DNA of 44,444 nucleotides from Chloroflexota bacterium (GCA_902812455.1 CADDZH010000034.1:1-44444), one strand, 5' to 3'. Positions 25,862-33,643 are shown, counted from the first letter of the stretch. Numbers and translations are program-made. The notes: generated from the sequence alone by a model not told the origin.

Positions 25862-25912
25862 TCAGTCTCCTTTACCGGGCTGATAGAACTGTGACAGCAT
25901 CAGAATGCGAAG
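25862..25912 (-). pseudogene. remnant of a GT4 gene start
   Basis: In a frame different from the gene that covers it, the minus strand reads LRILMLSQFYQPGKGD and stops. This matches the opening MRILMLSQFYHPIIG of the GT4 at 24875, with the differences mostly at third codon positions. The fragment overlaps the last codons of the GT4 at 25872 and ends before the sulfotransferase. It is best read as the 5' scar of a deleted glycosyltransferase. Confidence 0.65.
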
Positions 25913-27041
25913 ATACGCGCAAAACCTCGCGATAAAGGGACAGGAGACCGGCTACGCAGGCGTCCCATGTTGGCAACGTGACGTGCCCCGGTATCAGAGG
26001 CTGGCTGAGCTGATCGATTATTGCCTTCGCCACTTCCTCCGGCTTGCTGTTGATGGAAACTGCGCGAGCAAGGCCCCGGTCGACAAACTCTTGCAACGCA
26101 GATGTGCTGGCAACAAGCACCGGGCGTTTAAGAGCAAGCGCTTCCAGAACAGCAATACCCTGAGATTCATACTCGCTCAACAGCGTCACAAGGTCAGATC
26201 GCGCAATGAGCGAAGCCATAGCACTCCCATCACCTTGCGGAACCGCTTTGATTTCTACGCACTCGCTAAGACCAAGCCCCTTCGCTAACTTCCACAAAGC
26301 AGGTTCATACGGCCCTGTACCGGCGATGCGAAGCCGCGCATCTGGAACGTGCTCCAGCACCTCCGGTAAGGCCGCGATCACTCGTTGATGCCCTTTGTAT
26401 CGCTCAAGCCGTCCAACGGAGAGAATCAAGGGAGCCTCGTGTACTGCTGCGTTCGTTGCTCCCCCTGCAAATTCCAAAAGGTGATCCGCTCCATTTGAGA
26501 TGACTACAAATTGCTCGGCGGCCAATTGCAAGCGATGTTGTACAGCATTTGCCTCGAATGCTGAAACGCCGATTACCTTGCTTGCTCGCGCCAGGAGCGG
26601 GCGTAGCATCATCCAGTGAAGCCCGCGTACTGCCTTGCGAAAGTGGGATAAGTCCCCGCTGCTATGAAGAGTAAGCACGTAAGGTATATTGGCTCGCAGC
26701 GCCGCCAGCATGGCAAGCGGGGTAACGAGACTACGGTACGCCTGGCAGTGGACGATATCCCATTGCCCATGAGTAATGACGCTATAGATGCCGGGGGCAA
26801 AGTAGAAGTCTTTGTGGTCCGGCCAGGCTCGTACCCGGCGTATCTGTATCCCCTCAACTTCTTCATATGTGGGCAGTTGACCGGTCGAATCTGCCACCAG
26901 CATGGTGAGATGCACACCGGCACCTACCAAACGCCGCCCCACGTTGTAGAGATGTATCGCCAGCCCCCCTTGAGGATAGCAGGGATAACGATAGCGAGGG
27001 GCAACCATCAGTATACGCAGCGGGTTAGATACACCTGGCAT
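25872..27041 (-). CDS. GT4-family glycosyltransferase
   Basis: The 389-residue protein opens PLRILMVAPRYRYPCYPQGGLAIHL (acceptor loop). The donor domain has ILSVGRLERYKGHQRVIAAL, DLVTLLSEYESQGIAVLEALALKRPVLVA (E-x7-E site) and a C-terminal CVAGLLSLYREVL. The last ~12 codons (SSHSDAVTVLSAR) run out of frame across the fossil GT4 start, so the natural C-terminus may once have been different. It lies 107 bases after the second sulfotransferase, with hairpin repeats between them. Sugar and acceptor are unknown. The start at ATG 27041 is supported by a purine-rich tract upstream. Confidence 0.88.
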   Translation of the reverse strand: MPGVSNPLRILMVAPRYRYPCYPQGGLAIHLYNVGRRLVGAGVHLTMLVADSTGQLPTYEEVEGIQIRRVRAWPDHKDFYFAPGIYSVITHGQWDIVHCQAYRSLVTPLAMLAALRANIPYVLTLHSSGDLSHFRKAVRGLHWMMLRPLLARASKVIGVSAFEANAVQHRLQLAAEQFVVISNGADHLLEFAGGATNAAVHEAPLILSVGRLERYKGHQRVIAALPEVLEHVPDARLRIAGTGPYEPALWKLAKGLGLSECVEIKAVPQGDGSAMASLIARSDLVTLLSEYESQGIAVLEALALKRPVLVASTSALQEFVDRGLARAVSINSKPEEVAKAIIDQLSQPLIPGHVTLPTWDACVAGLLSLYREVLRVSSHSDAVTVLSAR

Positions 27042-27076
27042 AGCAGAATCTCTCTTTCCTGGCTCTTGATCCCCTT

Positions 27077-27197
27077 ATGATTTTTGACATCCGAATGGGG
27101 AAAGGCTGTAGGGACAGGGCCTTGTGCCTGTCCTGCTCAGGGGTCCACTCATTCCCTGTTTCGGATGTCTGTAGGGACAGGGCCTTGTGCCTGTCCT
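27077..27197 (+). repeat. composite repeat element with two GTAGGGACAG hairpins and terminal inverted repeats
   Basis: GACATCCGAA (27085-27094) and TTCGGATGTC (27160-27169) are perfect inverted copies enclosing a hairpin GTAGGGACAGGGCCTTGTG...CCTGTCC (27108-27133). A second identical hairpin follows (27171-27196). The left end ATGATTTTTGACATCCGAA matches, inverted, the sequence at 36625-36645. The second hairpin lies inside the 3' end of the sulfotransferase gene. Confidence 0.8.
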
Positions 27198-28111
27198 GCT
27201 CGCGGCTCCCGGTAATGCCAGCATTGTAAGTTTCTTTGCAGCAAATCCTCTAGCTTCTCCACATCCTCCGCAAAGTATGCTTTGAGCTGCGCATATATCC
27301 CGGGATCCATGGCAACGGGCTTTAAGAACATACCCATAGCCTTCCACGCCAACCCAGGCTTGATGTGTTTCGCCAGCGGGTTGATTTTACTCACGAAGGG
27401 CCCAATTTTATCCACGCAGGTATACAAAGAGGTATAGAGCCTTCGCGACTTCGGAACTCCTGCCACGTTGTAGCGTACAGAAGCATCAATAGCAACATCT
27501 TCCTTCACTTCGAGGAAGGAGAAGACCTCCCGCAAGGTTTCCTCTGGATTGGTGAAAAGATCATCATACAGCAGGACCTTTACTCGCTCTGACCCGAACA
27601 CCTCCAGGTAACGCCTGACCTGTTCATAATAGAGGCCCAGTTCTCTATACCACCACATCGGCTCATAGCCTTTATCCTTGCGTTCTTCCTCCCGCCGTAG
27701 CCCCTCACTAAAGTCCAGGGCTTCCCGGCCATCACGTACCAGAAGCATATAGGCGCTATAGGCTCGCTCTGCCGGTTCGCGTAGCAGCACTATGATCTTC
27801 GCGCCAGGGGCCATCTCAGCAATCCGCTCCGCGCTATCCGGGAAACAGAGATAGAATACTGAGGATTCGCCAATAGCTTTTGCGCCTCTTACATCCATGA
27901 ACAGTTGGGCGTACTGCTCCTTATCATGAACTACTCTCCGGTTGAGTATTTCATCGCCCGGACCCGTTCGAGGAAAGTGATGCGACGCAAAAAAATGTGG
28001 CTCTTTCCTCGGCGTGATGAAGATCTCAGGATGCTGGCTAAGGTAGCGATTCAGAGAGGTTGTGCCAGATCGCGCTGCACCGGCGATGAAAAAGTTAGGC
28101 GTACTACTCAC
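27149..28111 (-). CDS. sulfotransferase (PAPS-dependent), paralogue, repeat-modified C-terminus
   Basis: The 320-residue protein has the same motifs as its neighbour: GAARSGTTSL (9-18) and LLREPAERAYSAY. PRKEPHFF and EPMWWYRELGLYYEQVRRYLEVFGSERVKVLLYDDLF are almost word-for-word shared with the protein at 24890-25855, indicating duplication within the operon. The C-terminus after CWHYREPR is encoded by a hairpin repeat and reads AGQAQGPVPTDIRNRE. It starts at GTG 28111 with a GGGGG tract 10 bases upstream. It is the first gene of the minus-strand glycan operon; the promoter at 28174-28210 shares the TTTATGGTTG element with the response regulator and the GT2. Confidence 0.9.
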   Translation of the reverse strand: MSSTPNFFIAGAARSGTTSLNRYLSQHPEIFITPRKEPHFFASHHFPRTGPGDEILNRRVVHDKEQYAQLFMDVRGAKAIGESSVFYLCFPDSAERIAEMAPGAKIIVLLREPAERAYSAYMLLVRDGREALDFSEGLRREEERKDKGYEPMWWYRELGLYYEQVRRYLEVFGSERVKVLLYDDLFTNPEETLREVFSFLEVKEDVAIDASVRYNVAGVPKSRRLYTSLYTCVDKIGPFVSKINPLAKHIKPGLAWKAMGMFLKPVAMDPGIYAQLKAYFAEDVEKLEDLLQRNLQCWHYREPRAGQAQGPVPTDIRNRE

Positions 28112-28173
28112 GTATATGATTTCCCCCTTTGCTCTGAGTGGATCGGCTTGCTAGAGGCTTAAAACTCAGGGGA

Positions 28174-28210
28174 ACTATAGCACTCGTTGTTTCTGTCAAA
28201 CAACCATAAA
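28174..28210 (-). promoter_or_regulatory. promoter of the sulfotransferase-led glycan operon, TTTATGGTTG class
   Basis: On the minus strand TTTATGGTTG (28210-28201), 18 bases, extended -10 TGC-TATAGT (TATAGT at 28179-28174). The -35 is TTGTTT with an 18-base spacer. The leader is about 56 bases. Confidence 0.6.
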
Positions 28211-28281
28211 AATGCGAGGTTTTTCAATTGGTAGCTTCCCGAAAGAGAGTTCGGCAAATCTACGAACCATTACGTACCTAC

Positions 28282-28319
28282 CTTTAGGGTTGTGGAAAAC
28301 TGGCCCCGGATGCTACACT
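28282..28319 (+). promoter_or_regulatory. promoter of the plus-strand GT4 gene
   Basis: CTTTAGGGTTG (28282-28292), 18 bases, extended -10 TGC-TACACT (28311-28319). It is a one-mismatch relative of the TTTATGGTTG class and lies divergent from the glycan operon promoter. The leader is about 30 bases. Confidence 0.55.
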
Positions 28320-28356
28320 CCTCTTTGATCCACCGGCAAGTAAGAGGTATTTGTTT

Positions 28357-29541
28357 GTGAATGACGAGCAGAAGGGTAACATTGCATTTTTGACCTCGCT
28401 TGACCCGCGCGATCGACGAGCATGGTCAGGGACTTTGTACTATATGGCTCAAGCCCTCCAGAGGGAATACGAGCACGTATCTTTTCTAGGCCCTATAGAT
28501 GCTTTTTATGAGAAGCTATATGGATTCATGCTACAAAGGGGCGCGAAGTTCTTCCTCAAGAAAACCTTCGTCTACCATGAAAGTCATTTAGTTGCTAAGA
28601 GGTACGGCAGAGTCGCCACGCAAAAGCTTGCAAGTCAATCGTTTGATGTAATTGTCGCTCCGGCAGGCGCACCCGAAGTTGCTTTTTTGGAAACAGATAT
28701 TCCTGTTGTGCTGGTGATTGATGCAACCTATGCTTTACTGTTCGACTACTATCCCCGGTTCTCGAATGCTTTGAGACGATCCGTCTGGCAAATGCACAGC
28801 ATTCAAAACCGGGCATTCCAGAAAGCCAGCCGTATCATTTGTGCTTCAGCGTGGGCCGCTCGGTCGGCTATCGAGGACTATCAGGCCGATGCGGGCAAGG
28901 TCTCCGTCGTTCCATTCGGCGCAAACCTGGAACATCCTCCCGCTAAGGAACTTGTGCTCCAGAGGAAAAAATCCGGGAGATGCCGGTTACTATTTTTGGG
29001 AGTCGATTGGCAAAGAAAAGGGGGCAACATTGCCTTTGAAACGCTTCTCAAGCTAGAGAAACTGGGCATCCACGCCGAACTTGTGGTGTGCGGATGCAGC
29101 CCTCCAGTTTCTCATGAACGGATGAAGGTCATTCCCTTCCTCAATAAAAATGACGAGAGGCAGCGCAGTCAGTTGGACGCTCTTCTCATGGCTTCCGATT
29201 TTCTCCTTGTGCCGAGCAGGCAAGAATGTTACGGTATTGTTTTCTGTGAGGCGTGCGCGTTTGGATTACCCATCATTGCAACACATACCGGCGGCATTTC
29301 AGAGATCGTCCGGGACGGTGAAAACGGGTTCCTGCTGCCCCTCAGCGCTGGCGGAGATGGCTACGCTGCAATAATCGCCAGCATATACCGCGATGATGAA
29401 CTGTATGCCCGGCTCGTGGCAGGCTCCCGCAACGAGTTCGATGCCCGGCTCAACTGGAATACCTGGACAATTGCTGTCAAGCATATTCTCGCTCAACTGC
29501 CTGGCCGCGAAAGCTCCTCGGGCGATTCATCAAGGCCTTGA
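28357..29541 (+). CDS. GT4-family glycosyltransferase
   Basis: The 394-residue protein starts NDEQKGNIAFLTSLDPRDRRAWSGTLYYMAQAL; GAG-GT lies 9 bases before GTG 28357, whereas a TTG at 28351 would be too close. The donor domain shows RLLFLGVDWQRKGGNIAFETL, DFLLVPSRQECYGIVFCEACAFGLPIIA (E-x7-E) and GGISEIVRDGENGFLLP, the clearest GT4 hallmarks. It is divergent from the minus-strand glycan operon and convergent with the GH5 gene, overlapping it by 12 bases at the 3' end. It probably belongs to the same surface-glycan function; the sugar is unknown. Confidence 0.9.
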   Translation: MNDEQKGNIAFLTSLDPRDRRAWSGTLYYMAQALQREYEHVSFLGPIDAFYEKLYGFMLQRGAKFFLKKTFVYHESHLVAKRYGRVATQKLASQSFDVIVAPAGAPEVAFLETDIPVVLVIDATYALLFDYYPRFSNALRRSVWQMHSIQNRAFQKASRIICASAWAARSAIEDYQADAGKVSVVPFGANLEHPPAKELVLQRKKSGRCRLLFLGVDWQRKGGNIAFETLLKLEKLGIHAELVVCGCSPPVSHERMKVIPFLNKNDERQRSQLDALLMASDFLLVPSRQECYGIVFCEACAFGLPIIATHTGGISEIVRDGENGFLLPLSAGGDGYAAIIASIYRDDELYARLVAGSRNEFDARLNWNTWTIAVKHILAQLPGRESSSGDSSRP

Positions 29542-30714
29542 AGAGAGACGAAAACTAATCGCGTAATAGCGGTTATAAAATGCCTGGCCATAGGCAGAGG
29601 GAGTCCCGTTCCAATTAGCTATCAACCCATATGAGCCACATCCCCAGGGCATCCACGTCCATGCTATATAGGAAACAGCATGAGCATCAGCCCACGCCAT
29701 ATACTCATTCACAAAGGTTGTTCGACAATCGTTTTCCCCAAACTCAGTCGTCACCACAGGTACGTGTTGAGCAAGACGAGCTATAACCTTATCCCAGCAG
29801 GTTTGCGTGTCACATGCTTCTTGCCCTCCCTGATAATTATGAAACGAGGCAACCAGTTGATGCAGCGGATCAGAGGGAAGGTATTGGAGAAATTGTGCCA
29901 GGTTGTTGGCCGATGCCAGCCCTCCCAGCAAGATCGGGTTAGTTGCACCCGTTGAGCGAACGGCATTGACCAGGCCTTGCATACCTTCAGCCTGCCACTG
30001 GACAGCCGCAAACGGGCAATGCTCGCAAGGTATAACTCGCGTAATGGTACAGCCTCCATCCCGCCAGCAGGACCAGGGATTCGCATCCCTCGCGTTATAA
30101 GATGCGATATCTGGTTCATTATAGACTTCAAAAAGCACTGCCGCATCATTTTTAAAGGTGCGTGCGACCGATTGCCAGAAGGCAGGCGCATGATCGGCAT
30201 CTGCCATCGGCTGTTGAGAAGCTGATACATTTTTGCCAGGTGCATTCCAGGTAAGGGCAAGATCGACATACATGCCATGATCATGGGCCAGGCGAACAAA
30301 GTTAACGATGGCCCACCGGTAATTGCTGCCCGAAACCGGAGAAGCTACGCCATTGATTCCGAGCCAGCAGTCTTCATTGAGCGTCAACCGCACGACATTG
30401 ATATGCCAGGATGCCAGCGCTGCCATATGCACTGCATCGACTGGTTGGACGAAGATAGATGGATGTAGTTGCACACACCATTTTGCACCAATAAAACCCA
30501 CCCCAACTAACCGGATCGCCTTCCCTTGACCATCTACAAGCTGATTACCTGAAACATGAATCGCAAGCCCTGAAGAATGTGGTACGGCCAGCGATTGCTT
30601 AACCGCTTGCTGCCGCTTCATAGGCATGTCTGCGGCGGACAGCAGAACCAGCAGCAGGAGAGTGACGAGTATTAAGCCTTTTCTCCGCCATGAGAAAGAG
30701 TTCCTTTGCTGCAT
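29530..30714 (-). CDS. GH5-like glycoside hydrolase (cellulase family), signal-anchored or secreted
   Basis: The 394-residue protein has an N-terminal hydrophobic segment (RRKGLILVTLLLLVLLSAAD) that is a signal peptide or anchor, followed by a (beta/alpha)8 barrel. Catalytic residues are the acid/base Glu in VYNEPD (about 200) and the nucleophile in VVTTEFGEND (about 324). VVRLTLNEDCWLG is the usual N-terminal Arg-containing strand. Ten Cys in the barrel region, including an unusual CEHCPF, suggest disulfides. The start at 30714 has AAAGGA 6 bases upstream; the GTG at 30729 is less likely. Such enzymes cut beta-glucans or other beta-glycans; here it may trim or release the exported polysaccharide. 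Its 5' leader holds a three-hairpin element. Confidence 0.87.
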   Translation of the reverse strand: MQQRNSFSWRRKGLILVTLLLLVLLSAADMPMKRQQAVKQSLAVPHSSGLAIHVSGNQLVDGQGKAIRLVGVGFIGAKWCVQLHPSIFVQPVDAVHMAALASWHINVVRLTLNEDCWLGINGVASPVSGSNYRWAIVNFVRLAHDHGMYVDLALTWNAPGKNVSASQQPMADADHAPAFWQSVARTFKNDAAVLFEVYNEPDIASYNARDANPWSCWRDGGCTITRVIPCEHCPFAAVQWQAEGMQGLVNAVRSTGATNPILLGGLASANNLAQFLQYLPSDPLHQLVASFHNYQGGQEACDTQTCWDKVIARLAQHVPVVTTEFGENDCRTTFVNEYMAWADAHAVSYIAWTWMPWGCGSYGLIANWNGTPSAYGQAFYNRYYAISFRLSSRP

Positions 30715-30734
30715 AGCCATTCCTTTCACCAGTC

Positions 30735-30847
30735 ATATCAAATCCGGCTGAAGAGTGACGAACAAAAGCGGGGGTGCAGGGGGCGGCCAGCCCCCTGCCG
30801 GAGTTTGAGGTGTCCTCAAAGAATCCCTTTTGAAACGGATTTGATAT
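30735..30847 (-). repeat. 113-base inverted-terminal-repeat element in the GH5 5' leader
   Basis: Perfect 12-base inverted ends ATATCAAATCCG (30735-30746) and CGGATTTGATAT (30836-30847). Inside lie a 9-bp stem GCAGGGGGC/GCCCCCTGC (30776-30798, 5-base loop) and a 7-bp stem TTTGAGG/CCTCAAA (30804-30820, 3-base loop). It has no coding capacity. It fits a MITE-like repeat and is placed between the predicted GH5 transcription start and its RBS. Confidence 0.7.
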
Positions 30848-30867
30848 CAGACGAACGCTGGCAAAGT

Positions 30868-30876
30868 AGTATAGCA
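30868..30876 (-). promoter_or_regulatory. extended -10 box of the GH5 gene
   Basis: TGC-TATACT on the minus strand (TATACT at 30873-30868). It has no convincing -35. If used, the ~147-base leader contains the whole three-hairpin element. Confidence 0.45.
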
Positions 30877-30906
30877 CAACTATTGCCGGCAAACATCGAG
30901 GAAAGG

Positions 30907-31050
30907 ATGAAAAAATTCCTGGGTATCTCTCAGTATGGAGGTATGAACAAAAATATGAAAATCTCTCTTCTAAGTATGCTGGGAAAAGCTAGTCGTAGAA
31001 TTGGACGAGGTGAATTACTTATTTTTCTGGTTGTGGGAATAGAGTTCTAA
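30907..31050 (+). CDS. possible small membrane peptide (47 residues)
   Basis: MKKFLGISQYGGMNKNMKIS opens an ORF that ends in a hydrophobic ELLIFLVVGIEF. GAGGAAAGG lies just before the ATG, and an internal ATG is preceded by GGAGGT. There is no family and no clear transmembrane length, and the LPLAT promoter overlaps its 3' end. It could be a real small gene, a leader peptide or chance. Confidence 0.25.
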   Translation: MKKFLGISQYGGMNKNMKISLLSMLGKASRRIGRGELLIFLVVGIEF

Positions 31051-31059
31051 GGCTATACT
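31027..31059 (+). promoter_or_regulatory. promoter of the acyltransferase gene
   Basis: CTGGTTG (31027-31033), 17 bases, GGC-TATACT (31051-31059); as hexamers TTGTGG-17-TATACT. It is a divergent member of the GGTTG/GCTA class. The leader is about 40 bases. Confidence 0.55.
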
Positions 31060-31104
31060 CATTTCCATCCTGCTCATAGACAAGGAAAAAGGGGTAGCGG
31101 CTCA

Positions 31105-32088
31105 TTGGTTACATCAACGACAGGCAGATTTACGGGCCTATCGATCACGCGCACTTTAGAAATGCTGTTTTACCGCCTGGTGATCGTACCATTGCTGGCC
31201 TTTCTGCCGGCCCCATTGGCTTATGGCATAGCCTGCCTGCGCGGCGATGGGCGTTACTGGTTTGATACAGACCTGCGTAAGCGGATCATGGACAACCTCG
31301 AAGCTGTGCTTGGCGATCAATTGAGCCAGGTGGAGCGGGCGCGTGTGGCTCGCGACTTCTTCCGCCGGCAATCCTGTCAAGATATAGACGATATGCGCAT
31401 AGCCGGGAGAGGACGGGCGCTGGCCCGGCTGGTAGAGATACGTGGCCTGGAACATATCGAGACAGCGCTGGCAAAAGGGAAAGGCGCAATCATCTGTAGC
31501 GCCCATTTTGGCTCCTATAACAGTTGTTTCTCCCTGATCGGCGCCTGCGATTTCCCCATCACTGCCGTCGGTGATTGGGTGTACAAATCTGATCCTTACA
31601 TGTCGCTGTTACCACGACTCATCTGGAGAAGAGCGAGCAGCGAGAAGCGATTGATACGCCGCCGGCGGCGGCCTAATATCGAGCCTCGCGAGGGAGAGGT
31701 GAAGGCGGCAATCGAGATAGCGAAAATTCTGCGCGCCAACGAATTGATTGCCATACCGATTGATGTTCCGGTAAGCCAGAACGAGCGCTTGCGGGCAGTT
31801 CCGGTCGAGTTTCTAGGGCGGCAGATCCTGCTATTACCCGGGACTGCTAGCATTGCTCAGTATACCGGCGCAACACTGTTGGTACTGGTTGTACACCGCT
31901 CGGCAGACTGGCGGCATCAAGTCCTGGAAATCTCGCCACCGGTGCCGCTGGATGGCGATATCGAGACGGCTTTTAAGCATTGTGTCGCTTTAGTAGAAGC
32001 TTCCATTCGCCAGTATCCTGCTTTCTGGGACTATTGGAGAAGCACGCAGGGCCTGATTGATCTAGGACTGCTATCAACCGAATCATAA
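31105..32088 (+). CDS. LPLAT/PatA-LpxL-like lysophospholipid acyltransferase
   Basis: The 327-residue protein has a membrane-associated N-terminus (FYRLVIVPLLAFLPAPLAYGIA) and the Lip_A_acyltrans fold. The catalytic motif reads AHFGSYN: His134 is present, but the acidic partner of H-x4-D/E is Asn139. Later motifs IAIPIDVPVSQNERLRAVPVEFLGR and PGTASIAQYTGA (substrate loop) are typical. The TTG start at 31105 has a GGGG tract about 11 bases upstream; an internal ATG at codon 20 is the alternative. LpxL makes lipid A in diderms; no LPS genes are here and the phylum is mostly monoderm, so a PatA-like glycolipid acylation is more likely. It lies 31 bases before the secreted protein gene. Confidence 0.82.
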   Translation: MVTSTTGRFTGLSITRTLEMLFYRLVIVPLLAFLPAPLAYGIACLRGDGRYWFDTDLRKRIMDNLEAVLGDQLSQVERARVARDFFRRQSCQDIDDMRIAGRGRALARLVEIRGLEHIETALAKGKGAIICSAHFGSYNSCFSLIGACDFPITAVGDWVYKSDPYMSLLPRLIWRRASSEKRLIRRRRRPNIEPREGEVKAAIEIAKILRANELIAIPIDVPVSQNERLRAVPVEFLGRQILLLPGTASIAQYTGATLLVLVVHRSADWRHQVLEISPPVPLDGDIETAFKHCVALVEASIRQYPAFWDYWRSTQGLIDLGLLSTES

Positions 32089-32119
32089 GTTATTTTTCAT
32101 TCAAAGGAAGGAGATATCT

Positions 32120-33643
32120 ATGCCTTCGCGTTCGTTTCGCACAGCTTTAGTCCTCCTGGGCCTGCTCTGCTTGATGATCCTGTCAAGCATATTGCCCCTC
32201 GCATGGCATGCGAGAGCAGCTTCGAGTTCAACACAGCAGGGGCACAACTTCCAGCCGAGCGGGTACGGTGTTACCTCGGCTAAGAGGGTCAGCACATTCA
32301 CCGTACCGCAAATCCATGCCAAAAACACAGGACAGGCACTTATATATCCCCATGCCACAATGAGCACACCTGTTGTTGCTCGTGCCCTCACCACACAAAA
32401 TGCTACCCCACCAGAGGTTGTTCAAGTTCCGCCACCGAGTAGCACTGATCCATCTGCAATTACCGGCCTGTCTGAAGACAACCAGGCTACGGCAGACACC
32501 AATGGCGCTGGCGGCACCGAGAACTATCTCGAAACGGACATGGTCTCGTTGGGCATCTACGACAGGAGTGGCAATCTGGAATATACGACTACCTTTCAAC
32601 AGTGGTTCGGCATAAAGGTTCCATACAACGACCCGCTGGTCATCTGGGATGACCAGGGAAATCGCTTCATCTTCAGCGTCAATGTTGGCTATGAATTGCT
32701 CCTCTCGGTGGCTCAACAGAGTAATGCCCTTGGAAGTTTTTGTAACTACGCCTTCCCCACTCCCAATAACTATGGTTCCGACTTTGAAAAGCTTGGAGTG
32801 AATTGGATGGGCATTTATCTCGGCGCCAATCTGGTAGAACCTGGCACTGGCAACCTGCTTTCCAATGAAATGTTCATGGCCAACCGCACGCAAATGGAGA
32901 ACTGCAAGCAAAAGGTATCCTATATCTCCTGGACAGGGTTGACAAACCCGGACGGCTCTCTCGCCGAGGCTATTACGCCGGCAAATGAGCAATCAAGCGG
33001 GAACGGCTTCGAGTACTTCGTGAACTCCCTTCAATTCGGTGGCTGCCAGTTAATTCTCTGGACACTCAATATATACAGTCATCAGTTGTCCAATACCTCA
33101 ATCCCTACGCAGTGCTACAGCCCGCCGACCTTTGCGAAGCAAGCCGGTTCTACATTGAGGCTTGGCACAGGGCAGGATAACAGTCTCACGCAAGCCAGCT
33201 ATCTCAATGGGCTGGTGATAGTCTCTCTACCAGGTGGCTATGATTGGGGTGATGGCAATGGAATCGTGACTATCATCGAGTGGTTTGTGCTCAATACAAG
33301 TTCCGCGAGCCTACTCACACAGGGGGCATTTGGTACGCCCGGTTTCTGGCTATTCTTTCCGGCAGCAGTGCTAACCCGGACAGGTCACCTGCTCTTTGTC
33401 TTTAATGCCTCTGGCTCGACCATCGATCCCAGCCTCTGGTACGTGAATCAAACGTTTACAAACACCACGCTGCTGGCACAGGGGAACGGTCCTTACCAGT
33501 ATGGTAAAGGGTCGCCCTGGGGATACTATAGCTCTGCCTGGCTGGACACTACCGGGCAAAGTCCCGGCTCTGTCTGGATAACTGGTGAGTATGCCCAGGC
33601 AACTAATTCCTGGGGCTCCGCCTTTGGCCTGGTCACGCCCTAG
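32120..33643 (+). CDS. large secreted protein of unknown family
   Basis: The 507-residue protein starts with a Sec signal peptide (MPSRSFRTALVLLGLLCLMILSSILPLAWHARAASS, cleavage expected after ARA). AAGGAAGGAGATATCT before the ATG is a near-ideal RBS. The mature part is rich in Asn, Ser, Gly and aromatic residues, with repeated beta-like strands such as NLEYTTTFQQWFGIKVPYNDPLVIWDDQ, YISWTGLTNPDG and LILWTLNIYSHQ. The pattern VIWDDQGNRFIFS looks like a beta-propeller blade. No catalytic motif or anchor is seen, so it is probably an extracellular beta-propeller-like protein. It is co-oriented with the acyltransferase 31 bases upstream. No family name is claimed. Confidence 0.8.
   Translation: MPSRSFRTALVLLGLLCLMILSSILPLAWHARAASSSTQQGHNFQPSGYGVTSAKRVSTFTVPQIHAKNTGQALIYPHATMSTPVVARALTTQNATPPEVVQVPPPSSTDPSAITGLSEDNQATADTNGAGGTENYLETDMVSLGIYDRSGNLEYTTTFQQWFGIKVPYNDPLVIWDDQGNRFIFSVNVGYELLLSVAQQSNALGSFCNYAFPTPNNYGSDFEKLGVNWMGIYLGANLVEPGTGNLLSNEMFMANRTQMENCKQKVSYISWTGLTNPDGSLAEAITPANEQSSGNGFEYFVNSLQFGGCQLILWTLNIYSHQLSNTSIPTQCYSPPTFAKQAGSTLRLGTGQDNSLTQASYLNGLVIVSLPGGYDWGDGNGIVTIIEWFVLNTSSASLLTQGAFGTPGFWLFFPAAVLTRTGHLLFVFNASGSTIDPSLWYVNQTFTNTTLLAQGNGPYQYGKGSPWGYYSSAWLDTTGQSPGSVWITGEYAQATNSWGSAFGLVTP

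Noticed and set aside
25856..25871. Independent small gene between the sulfotransferase and GT4
   Set aside because: Too short; the readable text is a fossil GT4 start rather than a working gene.
30706..30906. Longer ORF upstream of the small peptide at 30907
   Set aside because: It runs antisense through the GH5 leader repeat; no RBS or protein-like composition.
31105..32088. Lipid A acyltransferase (LpxL/HtrB) as evidence of LPS
   Set aside because: No lipid A or LPS core genes are in the window and the inferred phylum is mostly monoderm; a PatA-like glycolipid role is more likely.
32228..32992. 254-residue ORF antisense to the secreted protein gene
   Set aside because: Shadow of the real gene: the opposite strand has signal peptide, RBS and coherent composition; the antisense frame lacks a family and an RBS.
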